This document shows, piece after piece, positions 34,667 through 43,255 of a DNA stretch of 64,000 nt; position 1 is the stretch's first letter, and every line of letters begins with the position of its first letter. The translations under genes were made by a program, and so were the position numbers. The DNA comes from Flavonifractor sp. An82 (lineage in GTDB: Bacteria > Bacillota > Clostridia > Oscillospirales > Oscillospiraceae), in assembly GCF_002159265.1 (NCBI RefSeq), contig NZ_NFHG01000005.1, positions 62,001 through 126,000 of the forward strand. The letters run 5' to 3'. Under the pieces are notes generated by a model that saw nothing but the letters and a program-made list of their open reading frames with translations, was not told where the DNA came from and did not search any database.

Positions 34667-34749
34667 TTGATATCAGTTCCTTTCCAAACGTAATGAATAT
34701 GCAAGGGCGGAGGGGGATTACCCCCTCCGCCCTGAACTTAGATTCTGTT

Positions 34750-36012
34750 TTACCACGGAGGCGTCAGATTGAGGGAGGGGAACTTGCTCTCCGGGTCCAC
34801 CCGGGTGTAGTTGTCCCGCACCTCAAAGTGCAGATGGTTGCCGGTAGAGCTGCCGGTGGTACCTACGTAACCGATGACCTGTCCCTGGGACACCATCTGG
34901 CCCTCGCTCACCGCCCGGGAACTCATGTGGGCATACAGCGTGGAATTGCCGTTGCCGTGGTCGATGACCACGTAGTTGCCGTAAGAGTAGTGATAGGCGG
35001 AGGTGACCACCTGTCCGCTCTTGGCAGCCAGGATGGGCGTGCCGCCTGCCGCCGGGATGTCGATGCCGGTATGGCTGTGGGCCACGCCGGTGATGGGATG
35101 GATGCGGTAGCCGAACTGAGAGGACAGCCGGTAATAGCCCGGCAGGGGCCACATGTATCCGGTCTCGGAGGAAATGACAATGTTGTTCTGCTTGCGCTCC
35201 TCCTCCAGCTGCTTCTGCTTCTTGGCAATCTCCGCCTGGATCTCAGAGGCCGCGGCGCTCTCCTCGTCCAGCTGGCGGTTGACCTCGCTGATGTTGGCGT
35301 TGATCTGGTCCACCAGCTTCTGAGCCTCGGCCACCTTGGCCTGCTGCTCCGCCTTCTTGGCCTCCTGCTGCTCCTTGGCGGCCTGCTCCTCCGACCGGGC
35401 GCTCTCCAGCTCTGCCTGGAGCCGCTCCAGCTCCTCCCGGGTGGCAATGAGCTCGTCCATCACAGCGTTGTCATAGGCCATGACCGCGTCCACGTCCTCA
35501 ATACGGTCCAGCAGATCGGAGAAGCTCTCCGCGTTGAAGAGGATGGACCAGTAGGACACGGTGCCCTCCTCCTCCATGGCACGCACCCGCTCACAGAACA
35601 GCTCATACTGCTCCGCCTCCCGGGCCTCAGCCTCCTTGCGCTCGCTCTCCTTCTGAGCGATCTCGCCGTCATACCAGGCGATCTGCGCATCGATGTTCTC
35701 GATCTCCGCGTTGATAGCCTCCAGCTGCTGGGTCAGCAGCTGCCGCTTCTGCTGGGCAGCCGCCTGATCGGCCTCCGCGTCGGCCAGCTGGTCCTTCAGT
35801 TCCTGCTGCTTGGCCTGGCTGGCCTCCTGCTCCTTCTTCAGCGCATCGATCTCACTCTGGGTCACCGCGCCGGCGTTTCCCACGATCATAGTAAAGATGG
35901 GGAGAAGCATCAGCAGAGCCAGGACCGCCGCCAGGGCGCCTACCACCAGCCGTCTGGAGTCCATCTTCCGGGTCGTATCTTTTGCATTGGATTTCTTGCC
36001 GTTTTTTGCCAC
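34750..36012 (-). CDS. Coiled-coil M23 peptidoglycan hydrolase (EnvC/PcsB-like), copy 1
   Basis: A 420-residue exported protein. A hydrophobic segment at about 22-48 is followed by GAVTQSEIDALKKEQ and a long heptad coiled coil to about 270 (LESARSEEQAAKEQQEAKKA region), then a LytM/M23 domain. The zinc ligands appear intact: HSHTGID (H-x3-D) and NHLHFEV (HxH), so this could cut peptide cross-links itself, unlike E. coli EnvC. FtsEX-type transporters control such hydrolases through the coiled coil. Start is GTG behind AAAAGGAG. The neighbour upstream is a close paralogue. Confidence 0.92.
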   Translation of the reverse strand: MAKNGKKSNAKDTTRKMDSRRLVVGALAAVLALLMLLPIFTMIVGNAGAVTQSEIDALKKEQEASQAKQQELKDQLADAEADQAAAQQKRQLLTQQLEAINAEIENIDAQIAWYDGEIAQKESERKEAEAREAEQYELFCERVRAMEEEGTVSYWSILFNAESFSDLLDRIEDVDAVMAYDNAVMDELIATREELERLQAELESARSEEQAAKEQQEAKKAEQQAKVAEAQKLVDQINANISEVNRQLDEESAAASEIQAEIAKKQKQLEEERKQNNIVISSETGYMWPLPGYYRLSSQFGYRIHPITGVAHSHTGIDIPAAGGTPILAAKSGQVVTSAYHYSYGNYVVIDHGNGNSTLYAHMSSRAVSEGQMVSQGQVIGYVGTTGSSTGNHLHFEVRDNYTRVDPESKFPSLNLTPPW

Positions 36013-36047
36013 GTCTGTTTCTCCTTTTCTGCTGTGGGCCTGTACGT

Positions 36048-37280
36048 CTACCAGTTATAGGCGCGGATAAAGGAATTGGAGAGGCCGGGGAAGCATCCCT
36101 CCGGATCCACCCGCTGACCGTTTACCCGTACCTCAAAGTGCAGATGATTGCCTTTGGAATTGCCTGTATTGCCCACATAGCCGATGGTCTGGCCCTGGGA
36201 CACCAGCTGACCTTCGCTCACCGCCCGCCTGCTCATATGGGCATAGAGGGTAGTGGTGCCGTCTCCGTGGTCAATGACCACAAAATTGCCGTAAGACCAG
36301 TTGACGCCGGAGCCGTACACCGACATGATGACCTGTCCGCCCTTGGCGGCGTAGATGGGGGTACCGCCGGCGGCCGCCACATCGATGCCGGTGTGGCTGT
36401 GGGGTACCAGGTCAATGGGATGCATTCGGTAACCAAAGGCGGAGGTCAGCTTCAGATTGCCGGCAGGCAGGGGCCATTGATACCCCGAACCGGTGGGGGG
36501 CAGCGTGATATTCTGCTGCTTGCGCTCCTCCTCCAGCTGCTTCTGCTTCTTGGCGATCTGGGCCTGGATATCAGCCGCCGCCGCATCCTCTGCGTCTAGC
36601 TGGCGGTTGACCTCGTCAAGGTTGGCGTTGATCTGATCCAGCAGCTGCTGGGCCTCGGCCACCTTGGCCTGCTGCTCTGCCTTCTTGGCCTCCTGCTGCT
36701 CCTTGGCGGCCTGTTCCTCCGACCGGGCGCTTTCCAGCTCCGCCTGGAGCCGCTCCAGCTCCTGCCGGGTGGCAATGAGCTGGTCCATCACCGCGTTGTC
36801 GTAGTCCATTACCGCATCCACATCTGCAATGCGGTCCATCAGGTCGGAGAAGCTGTTGGCGTTGAAGAGGATGGACCAGTAGGACACCGAGCCCTCCTCC
36901 TCCATGGCCCGCACCCGCTCACAGAACAGCTCATACTGCTCCGCCTCCCGGGCCTCGGCCTGCCTGCGCTCCTCTTCCTTCTTGGATATCTCGCCGTCGT
37001 ACCAGGCGATCTGTGCATTGATGTTGTCGATCTCACTGTTGATGGCGTCCAGCTGCTGGACCAGGATCTGCCGCTTCTGCTGGGCGGCCGCCTGATCCTC
37101 CTTGACCTCCGCCAGCTGCTCCTTCAGCTGCTGCTGCTTGGCCTGGCTGGCCTGCTGCTGCTTTTTCAGCGCGTCGATCTCGCTCTGAGTCACCGCGCCG
37201 GCCTGCAAAAACAGGGTGGCCGCCATGGCCAGGACCAGGACCACGCATACCAGCGGAATGGTTCGGATCTTTCGTCTCAT
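36048..37280 (-). CDS. Coiled-coil M23 peptidoglycan hydrolase (EnvC/PcsB-like), copy 2
   Basis: A 410-residue paralogue of the next gene, near identical through much of the coiled coil (AREAEQYELFCERVRAMEEE is shared). A normal signal-like N-terminus (IPLVCVVLVLAMAATLFLQA) is shorter than that of copy 1. The M23 domain keeps HSHTGID and NHLHFEV. It begins 33 bases after ftsX and ends 35 bases before copy 1. Differences are concentrated in the N-terminus and the C-terminal loop, suggesting duplicated hydrolases with distinct partners. Confidence 0.92.
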   Translation of the reverse strand: MRRKIRTIPLVCVVLVLAMAATLFLQAGAVTQSEIDALKKQQQASQAKQQQLKEQLAEVKEDQAAAQQKRQILVQQLDAINSEIDNINAQIAWYDGEISKKEEERRQAEAREAEQYELFCERVRAMEEEGSVSYWSILFNANSFSDLMDRIADVDAVMDYDNAVMDQLIATRQELERLQAELESARSEEQAAKEQQEAKKAEQQAKVAEAQQLLDQINANLDEVNRQLDAEDAAAADIQAQIAKKQKQLEEERKQQNITLPPTGSGYQWPLPAGNLKLTSAFGYRMHPIDLVPHSHTGIDVAAAGGTPIYAAKGGQVIMSVYGSGVNWSYGNFVVIDHGDGTTTLYAHMSRRAVSEGQLVSQGQTIGYVGNTGNSKGNHLHFEVRVNGQRVDPEGCFPGLSNSFIRAYNW

Positions 37281-37313
37281 GCCGTCTCCTTATCCGGGAC
37301 GCTCCGGGCGTCA

Positions 37314-38204
37314 TTACACTTGCAGGAACTTACGAATGGCCAGCATGGAGCCCACCACGCCAATGACAAGGCCGGTGATCAGGAAGGCTCCCAGCACCCA
37401 GAGGGCCATGGGCTGGAAGGAGAGTATCTTGATCAGCTGAATGGTGTCCGAGGTGCTGATGGCACGGCTCACCAGGGCGTATACACCCCACTGGAGGAAG
37501 AAACCCACCAGGGCGCCAGTCAGGCCCAGGATCATGCCCTCAAACACGAAGGGCCAGCGGACAAAGGCGTTGGTGGCGCCGCACATCTTCATGATGGCGA
37601 TCTCCTCCCGCCGGTTGAAGGTGGCCAGCTTGATGGTATTGGAGATGATGAACAGGCTCACCAGCAGCAGGATGGCCACCAGGATCAGGGCAACCGCTCC
37701 GGCGATGTTGCGGATGACGGTGAAGCCCTCGGCGATCTCGGGGGCGGACTTGGTGGAGGCTACCCCTGCCACCTGCTGCACCGCGGTCTCGGTCTCGGTC
37801 AGCTTGCTGATATCCTCCAGATAGATGTGGAACCGGTCCCGATAGACGGTGGAGGGCAGGCTGTCAAAGAGGGGGTTACCCTCGTAGTCGGCCTCAAACT
37901 CCGCCTGGGCCTGCTCCTTGGTTTCAAACTCCGCCCGGGCCACATTGGGCACCGCTTCAATATCGTCCTGGAGGGCGCTGGCCTCCTCCTGAGTCAGATT
38001 CTCATCGATGTACGCTGTAAACTGGTTCTCCTGCTCCAGATCGCTGAACATATTCTCCGCGTTCACAGCCACCAGAGAGAAGGAGCCCATGATGAGCAGA
38101 CAGCACACGATCATGCATACTGCCGCAAAGGACATAAATCCGTGGGTAAAAATGCTGTGGAAACCCTCGGAAAACAGATAGCCAAAATTATATCGTTGTC
38201 TCAT
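37314..38204 (-). CDS. ftsX: Cell division protein FtsX
   Basis: A 296-residue permease-like subunit of the FtsEX complex. The N-terminal cytoplasmic stretch MRQRYNFGYLFSEGFHSIF leads to TM1, an extracellular loop (residues about 55-165, NQFTAYIDENLTQEEAS onward) and three C-terminal helices with REEIAIMKMCGAT, typical of FtsX. The complex uses ATP hydrolysis to switch on cell-wall hydrolases such as those encoded just downstream. The start overlaps the ftsE end by 17 bases. Confidence 0.95.
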   Translation of the reverse strand: MRQRYNFGYLFSEGFHSIFTHGFMSFAAVCMIVCCLLIMGSFSLVAVNAENMFSDLEQENQFTAYIDENLTQEEASALQDDIEAVPNVARAEFETKEQAQAEFEADYEGNPLFDSLPSTVYRDRFHIYLEDISKLTETETAVQQVAGVASTKSAPEIAEGFTVIRNIAGAVALILVAILLLVSLFIISNTIKLATFNRREEIAIMKMCGATNAFVRWPFVFEGMILGLTGALVGFFLQWGVYALVSRAISTSDTIQLIKILSFQPMALWVLGAFLITGLVIGVVGSMLAIRKFLQV

Positions 38205-38880
38205 TGTTGTAATACCCGCCTGTCTCGTCGCTGATGATTCTGCCGTTTTCAATGGCCACCACCCGCTTGGAGAAGCGGTCGACCAGTTCCCGTTCGTGGG
38301 TGACCACCAGCACGGTGGTACCCAGCTCGTTGATGCGCTCCAGCAGCATCATGATCTCCAGGGAGCGCATGGGGTCCAGGTTGCCGGTGGGCTCGTCGGC
38401 GATGATCATCTGGGGATTGTTCACCAGAGCGCGGGCAATGGCCACGCGCTGCTGCTCGCCGCCGGACAGCTGATTGGGACGCTGGTCCCCCTTGTCCAGC
38501 AGGCCCACCAGATCCAATACATAGGCTACCCGCTTGCGGATCTCCCGGGGGGAGGCGCCCACCGCCTGCATGGCAAAGATCAGATTTTCCTTCACGGTCT
38601 TCTTCTCGATCAGGCGGAAATCCTGAAAGATAACTCCCAGGGTACGGCGCATATAGGGCACGTGCCGGGGAGTGATGGTATTCAGATTATAGCCATTGAC
38701 CATCAGCCGGCCGCCGGTGGGGGCGATCTCAGCGGTGATGAGCTTCAGGATGGTGGATTTGCCCGAGCCGGAGGGGCCCACCAGAAAGACAAATTCGCCG
38801 TCGTCAATGCGCAGATTGACCCCTTTCAGGGCCTTGGTCCCGTTGTCATAGGACTTTTGAATATCGATCAGACGTATCAC
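38188..38880 (-). CDS. ftsE: Cell division ATP-binding protein FtsE
   Basis: A 230-residue ABC ATPase: Walker A GPSGSGKST, signature LSGGEQQRVAIARAL, Walker B MIIADEPTGNLDP and the H-loop VTHERE. The start is read as the GTG at 38880, seven bases from GAGGT, which gives the usual family N-terminus (V)IRLIDIQKSYDNGTKAL; an ATG 18 codons upstream lacks similarity. Partner of FtsX. Confidence 0.95.
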   Translation of the reverse strand: MIRLIDIQKSYDNGTKALKGVNLRIDDGEFVFLVGPSGSGKSTILKLITAEIAPTGGRLMVNGYNLNTITPRHVPYMRRTLGVIFQDFRLIEKKTVKENLIFAMQAVGASPREIRKRVAYVLDLVGLLDKGDQRPNQLSGGEQQRVAIARALVNNPQMIIADEPTGNLDPMRSLEIMMLLERINELGTTVLVVTHERELVDRFSKRVVAIENGRIISDETGGYYNNETTI

Positions 38881-38920
38881 ACTGCGTACCTCATTTGTTG
38901 GATTCCAAACAAACTCACGT

Positions 38921-38956
38921 GCCGCAGAAGACATCGGAAGCGGTGTCCTCTGCGGC
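38921..38956 (-). terminator. Stem-loop between the CdaR-like gene and ftsE
   Basis: GCCGCAGAAGACA and TGTCCTCTGCGGC pair over 13 positions with one mismatch and a 10-base loop, 14 bases past the regulator stop. The tail ACGTGAGTTTGTTTGG is only partly U-rich. Confidence 0.5.
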
Positions 38957-38969
38957 TCGTAAAGATGGT

Positions 38970-40061
38970 TCAGTTGTCGATGCCCCGGGAGATCAGGTAC
39001 TTCTTGACCATCAAAGCCACCTTGAAGGTGATGGCGTCGTCAAACTCCCGCAGGTCCAGACCGGTGAGCTTCTTGATCTTCTCCAGCCGGTACACCAGGG
39101 TATTCCGGTGGACAAACAGCTTTCGGGCGGTCTCGGACACGTTCAGGTTGTTTTCAAAGAACTTGTTGATGGTAAAGAGCGTCTCCTGATCCAGGGCGTC
39201 AATGGGATTCTTCTTGAAGACCTCCTGGAGGAACATCTCACACAGGGTGGTGGGCAGCTGATAAATCAGACGGCCGATACCCAGATTCTCATAGTTGATG
39301 ATGCTCTTCTCGGTGTCGAACACCCGACCCACATCGATGGCAATGCCGGCCTCCTTGTAGGCCCGGGCCAGCTCCCGGATGTGACCCACGATGGTGCCAA
39401 TGCCGATGACCACCCGGATGTGGAGCTCCTCAGTGATCTTGTCCTCGATCTGCTTGGCGATCTTGTGCAGATCCCGGGTCTCGGCCCCGTCGTTGAGCTG
39501 CTTGATCAGGGCCACATCGGTCTCGCTGATGGAGAGCACGAAGTCCACCTGCTTGTCGGGGAAGAGGGCGTGGACCACGTCGATGAGAGCAGGATCGGTG
39601 GTCTCCACCTGGCGGATCAGAAAGACCGCCCGGGGGGCCTCGGACACAAAGTGGAGCTCCTTGGCCCGGACATAGATGTCACCCAGCAGGATGTTGTCCG
39701 AGATGATGTTCTTGACGAAGGTGGCCTTGTCGTGCTTCTCCTCATAGTAGGTCTTAGCGCCGTTGAGGGCCACGGTGGCCATGGAGCACACCATATTGGC
39801 CTCGGCGTCCTCGCCCTTGGCGAACACGGCATAGTCAAACTGGGAGCCCCAGCCGGCCAGCGCCTTGAAGGTGCGGCCCTCGAAGCGGACAGTGTCCCCC
39901 TCGCCCCGGTTCACCGCCTCAACCGCACCGGGCCAATGCTCCCCGATGCAGCTGAGTTCGTTGCAGGCCACAACCGTTCCCTCAGAATCGATGACGCCAA
40001 TGGCCCGTTCGGTGCTGTCTTTCATCTGCAAGACAACGCTTTGAAAAATTCTGCTGGACAT
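38970..40061 (-). CDS. CdaR/PucR-family transcriptional regulator
   Basis: A 363-residue protein. The N-terminal part looks like a sensory domain (VVLQMKDSTERAIGVIDSEG), the middle like a degenerate GGDEF-like CdaR domain, and the C-terminus is the PucR HTH (FFENNLNVSETARKLFVHRN, then TLVYRLEKIKKLTGLDLR). Family members respond to sugar diacids or purines; the ligand here is unknown. AAGGAGG precedes the start. It is upstream of ftsE, separated by a hairpin. Confidence 0.88.
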   Translation of the reverse strand: MSSRIFQSVVLQMKDSTERAIGVIDSEGTVVACNELSCIGEHWPGAVEAVNRGEGDTVRFEGRTFKALAGWGSQFDYAVFAKGEDAEANMVCSMATVALNGAKTYYEEKHDKATFVKNIISDNILLGDIYVRAKELHFVSEAPRAVFLIRQVETTDPALIDVVHALFPDKQVDFVLSISETDVALIKQLNDGAETRDLHKIAKQIEDKITEELHIRVVIGIGTIVGHIRELARAYKEAGIAIDVGRVFDTEKSIINYENLGIGRLIYQLPTTLCEMFLQEVFKKNPIDALDQETLFTINKFFENNLNVSETARKLFVHRNTLVYRLEKIKKLTGLDLREFDDAITFKVALMVKKYLISRGIDN

Positions 40062-40326
40062 GGTTGTATGCCTCCTTATATTTATCCCTACCTCAGGATT
40101 GTCGGTCCATCTTTCTCACAGCCTCCACACAAGGCCCCGGCCCGCCTGGCCGGTTCTGGATAGACACGGAACTTCTTCCTTAAAATCCCGTTATGTTGCT
40201 GCAACTTAAATGGTCCTGCCGCCGGCTTTCCTCCCAACGCAGGGCCTTTTTTCCGTCAGAAATCGACTTCTGCGGACAAGTTCATTCAACAGACACTATT
40301 ATACCGGTTTTTTTTGCTCTTTTCAA
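40062..40326 (-). promoter_or_regulatory. Promoter and long leader of the CdaR-like gene
   Basis: On the minus strand TTGAAA, 17 bases, TATAAT (40298-40326) is a near-consensus sigma-A promoter. The predicted leader is about 230 bases, much longer than needed. It contains complementary segments such as CCTGC/GCAGG and GC-rich stretches, but I cannot match a known riboswitch. The leader overlaps no gene on either strand. Confidence 0.6.
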
Positions 40327-40389
40327 TAGGTTTTCCAAAGTTTTTTGGTGATATTGACTAAAACCTTCAAAGTTCTGTGTCACAGCGCC

Positions 40390-41103
40390 TCAGAGCCCTG
40401 CCGCCGCCCGCAGCGCTTCCAGTTCCTCCCCGGTCAGGGGCCTCCACTGCCCTCGCTCTAGCGCCGGGTCCAGAGACAGGGGGCCCATGGTAAGGCGCTT
40501 CAGATAGCGTACCGGCTTGCCCCGGCTGGCCAGCATCCGCTTGATCTGGTGATACTTCCCCTCCCGAAGGGTGACCAGAGCGGTATCCCCCTCCTCCAGA
40601 AGCTCCAACCCGGCGGGCATACACACCAAGCCGTCGCCCAGGGTCATGCCTGCGGCAAAGGCATCCACATCTGCCTGTTCCAGCTGTCCTTCCACCCGGA
40701 CAAAATAGACCTTATCCACATGGCGGCGGGGGGCCAGCAGCCGGTGGGCCATCTCGCCGTCGTTGGTGAGCAGCAGCAGCCCCTCGGTGTCCTTGTCCAG
40801 CCGTCCTGCTGGAAAGAGGCCCACCCGCTTCAAATGATCGGGCAGCAGCTCCAGCACCGTGGGCTGTCTGGGGTCCTCGGTGGCCGATACCAGCCCCGCC
40901 GGCTTGTGGAGCATGAGATAGACCAGCCGCTCCCCCGACACCGGCTCCCCATCCACCGCAAACCGGGCAGACGGGTCCCACTTCTCCTCCGGCGACCGGG
41001 CCACGGTGCCATTGACGGTGACCCGGCCTGCCCGTACCAGTTCCCGCACCTCCTTGCGAGACCAGCGGCCGGTATTGGCCAGAATCTTATCCAGACGTTC
41101 CAC
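40390..41103 (-). CDS. RsuA/RluB-family pseudouridine synthase
   Basis: A 237-residue RNA-modifying enzyme. An S4 RNA-binding domain at the N-terminus (VERLDKILANTGRWSRKEV, GRVTVNGTVA) is followed by the catalytic core with the active-site aspartate in AGRLDKDTEGLLLL and KYHQIKRMLASRG. Family members modify 16S or 23S rRNA; which site cannot be told. The start is a GTG directly behind AAGGAGG. Confidence 0.93.
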   Translation of the reverse strand: MERLDKILANTGRWSRKEVRELVRAGRVTVNGTVARSPEEKWDPSARFAVDGEPVSGERLVYLMLHKPAGLVSATEDPRQPTVLELLPDHLKRVGLFPAGRLDKDTEGLLLLTNDGEMAHRLLAPRRHVDKVYFVRVEGQLEQADVDAFAAGMTLGDGLVCMPAGLELLEEGDTALVTLREGKYHQIKRMLASRGKPVRYLKRLTMGPLSLDPALERGQWRPLTGEELEALRAAAGL

Positions 41104-41201
41104 TGACAATCCTCCTTGTCCATTCTCCATTTCCCGGCATACTCTGCCCACCTGACTCATATCCTTACCATACCAGCACTTTGGGAAAGGGGCGTTGCGC
41201 T

Positions 41202-41675
41202 GTGTTTATCATTACCGCCAAGGTCCGAAAGGGACCAATTCTGGCTGTGGCCGCCGCGGCGGCGGTGGTCTGCGGAGTCCTGCTGGCCGCGGCAGGACTG
41301 GGGGGCCGGGGTACGGCGGTGTCCGGCGTGGTCAGCCCTACCGGCGTCAAAACCAATGAAGATCGGATCGCCTATCTGGAGAGCTACGGCTGGCAGGTTG
41401 CCCAGGAGCCCTCCTCTGTGGAAGAGCTGCTCATCCCGGACACCTTTGATGAGAGCTACACTCAATATTTGGAATTGCAGTCCTCCCAGGGGTTCGACCT
41501 GACCGATTACTGCGGCAAACGGGTAAAGCGGTACACCTATGAGATCTCCAATTACCCCACCGGCGAGTCGGGGATCCAGGCGGGTCTGCTGATCTACAAA
41601 AATACCGTCATCGGCGGAGATGTGCTCTCCCCCCAGCTGGGCGGATTCATCCATGGTCTGGCCATGCCGGGATAA
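41202..41675 (+). CDS. DUF4830 membrane-anchored protein
   Basis: A 157-residue protein with an N-terminal hydrophobic anchor (GPILAVAAAAAVVCGVLLAA) and an outside DUF4830-like domain: NEDRIAYLESYGWQV, TFDESYTQYLELQSSQGFDL, KRVKRYTYEISNYP and a closing GFIHGLAMPG. The start is taken as the GTG at 41202 behind AAAGGGG; a TTG seven codons upstream is possible. Function unknown. Divergent from the pseudouridine synthase. Confidence 0.75.
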   Translation: MFIITAKVRKGPILAVAAAAAVVCGVLLAAAGLGGRGTAVSGVVSPTGVKTNEDRIAYLESYGWQVAQEPSSVEELLIPDTFDESYTQYLELQSSQGFDLTDYCGKRVKRYTYEISNYPTGESGIQAGLLIYKNTVIGGDVLSPQLGGFIHGLAMPG

Positions 41676-41710
41676 AAGATGCGGCGCTCTCCGGAGCGCC
41701 GCATCTTTTT
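41674..41710. terminator. Bidirectional intrinsic terminator
   Basis: AAAAGATGCGGCGCTC and GAGCGCCGCATCTTTTT with a 4-base loop, between convergent genes. The stop codon of the DUF4830 gene overlaps its left edge. Confidence 0.9.
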
Positions 41711-41717
41711 CGCTTTA

Positions 41718-42242
41718 TCACGCCCTGCGCAGAGAATCCGATGCCCGGTAGAGGAACATCAGGTACAGAATACTGCCGATCAGGGCAACAATGGCGGTCA
41801 CCACCGCTGCAATCGCAGCCAGAATATTGATCAGAGGGATCAGGAGCAATACCGAACACACCACCATCACAATGGTACAGCCCAGGCAGATCTTCCACAC
41901 GGTCCGCCCCCGCTCCGCAGTCTGCACATCAAAGTGGTCCAGGATATTGGCTGTGGTAATGCAGACGCTGTACAGCACCACCATAGACAGGATGCTGCTG
42001 AGTATACCAATAAACGGGACGATCAGTTCTACAAAGGAGAGCACAATAAGCACAATGGACAGTACAAAGGCGGTATGGTAGCCCTCTTCCTCCTGCCCGG
42101 CCTTGTGCAAGCCTACCAGATCCACAATGGTACCAACAATGGCCAGAATGGTCCCCAGCAGCGGCAGGAACGAAAAAATACAGATAATCTGCCCCACAAA
42201 AACCAGCATCAGGCCATCACCGATGGTTCGATATCGGCTCAT
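41718..42242 (-). CDS. Four- to five-helix membrane protein, unknown function
   Basis: A 174-residue, almost wholly hydrophobic protein (LMLVFVGQIICIFSFLPLLG, FVLSIVLIVLSFVELIVPFI and others), with short charged loops. I recognise no family. It starts one base after the stop codon of the MscS-type channel gene and is certainly cotranscribed with it, so a membrane-stress role is possible but unproven. Confidence 0.75.
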   Translation of the reverse strand: MSRYRTIGDGLMLVFVGQIICIFSFLPLLGTILAIVGTIVDLVGLHKAGQEEEGYHTAFVLSIVLIVLSFVELIVPFIGILSSILSMVVLYSVCITTANILDHFDVQTAERGRTVWKICLGCTIVMVVCSVLLLIPLINILAAIAAVVTAIVALIGSILYLMFLYRASDSLRRA

Positions 42243-42243
42243 G

Positions 42244-43098
42244 TTAACCCTCCTTCTGACTTACCACATTTACATTTAAATAGTTATAAGGAATCTCAAT
42301 ACCGGCTGCATCAAACGCCGCCTTGACCTGCTCCAGCAGATCGTAATACAGGTCCCAATAGTCGGCGGTAGCACACCAGACCCGGACACTGTATTCAACG
42401 CTGCTGTCCAGATAGGCGGACACTCGCACAAAGGGCTCCGGGGTAAACAAAGCCTTGGGGTGGGCTCCCACAACACCTTTGATGGCAGCAATTACTTTGG
42501 CAGGATCATCGTCATAGGAAACAGTAAACTTCAAATCCACCCGCCGCTGCTCCGCGGCGGTATAGTTGATGATCTTCTCGGTGGAGATCTGGCCGTTGGG
42601 CACAGAAATTACCTTGTTATCAATGGTGGACAGCTTGGTATAGGCCAGGCCCACCTCCTTCACCGTACCGCTGACTCCGCCGGCCTCTACAAAGTCCCCC
42701 GCCTTGAAGGGCTTGGAAACCAGCACCTGGATACCGCCAGCCAGATTGGACAAGGTACCCTGAATAGCCAGGGAAACTGCCAGGCCGATCACGCCAAGCA
42801 ATGCCACCAGACTGGTCATGGGCACGCCCACATAATCCAGCACAATACACAGGGTAATGAGCCACAGAATCACCCGCAGGGCAGCGTGGATAAAGGTATG
42901 GAGACTTTTCTCCATCTCCAGCCGCAAAAAAGCCCGATCCGTCAACTTCAGGACTACTTTCATCACCACCATGCAGCCTACAAACAGCAACACAATGGTG
43001 ATGATCTTCTCTAGGTTCAGATCACTGAAAAAGCCTGTCACCGTCTGGATGGTCTCTTCAGCCTCCTCCGGCGAAATATTTGTAATATTTGTTAGCAT
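42244..43098 (-). CDS. Small-conductance mechanosensitive channel (MscS family)
   Basis: A 284-residue channel. Two or three helices precede the pore helix and beta domain: GVIGLAVSLAIQGTLSNLAG is the TM3 region, followed by KPFKAGDFVEAGGVSGTVKE and ISVPNGQISTEKIINY. It opens on membrane tension to release solutes in hypo-osmotic shock. AGGGAGG precedes the start at 43098; an upstream in-frame start lacks support. Confidence 0.94.
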   Translation of the reverse strand: MLTNITNISPEEAEETIQTVTGFFSDLNLEKIITIVLLFVGCMVVMKVVLKLTDRAFLRLEMEKSLHTFIHAALRVILWLITLCIVLDYVGVPMTSLVALLGVIGLAVSLAIQGTLSNLAGGIQVLVSKPFKAGDFVEAGGVSGTVKEVGLAYTKLSTIDNKVISVPNGQISTEKIINYTAAEQRRVDLKFTVSYDDDPAKVIAAIKGVVGAHPKALFTPEPFVRVSAYLDSSVEYSVRVWCATADYWDLYYDLLEQVKAAFDAAGIEIPYNYLNVNVVSQKEG

Positions 43099-43198
43099 AG
43101 CTTCCTCCCTTTCTGCGGCTATTCTATCATAGCTTTTTAGTTCGGACAAGTCCTACTCTGCTTTCTTCGGCCGCAGGACGTATGGGGGGCAGAAGAAC

Positions 43199-43230
43199 AA
43201 AAGACCAGAGGCCACAGCCTCTGGTCTTTT
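43199..43230. terminator. Intrinsic terminator
   Basis: AAAAGACCAGAGGC and GCCTCTGGTCTTTT with a 4-base loop. On the minus strand it ends the YwaF-like gene (stop 43256). Confidence 0.85.
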
Positions 43231-43255
43231 GTTCTAAGAATAGGATGTAGGTTGC

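Noticed and set aside
35160-36990. Repeat element between the two M23 genes
   Set aside because: The repeated DNA is the coding sequence of paralogous coiled coils, not a mobile or CRISPR-like repeat.
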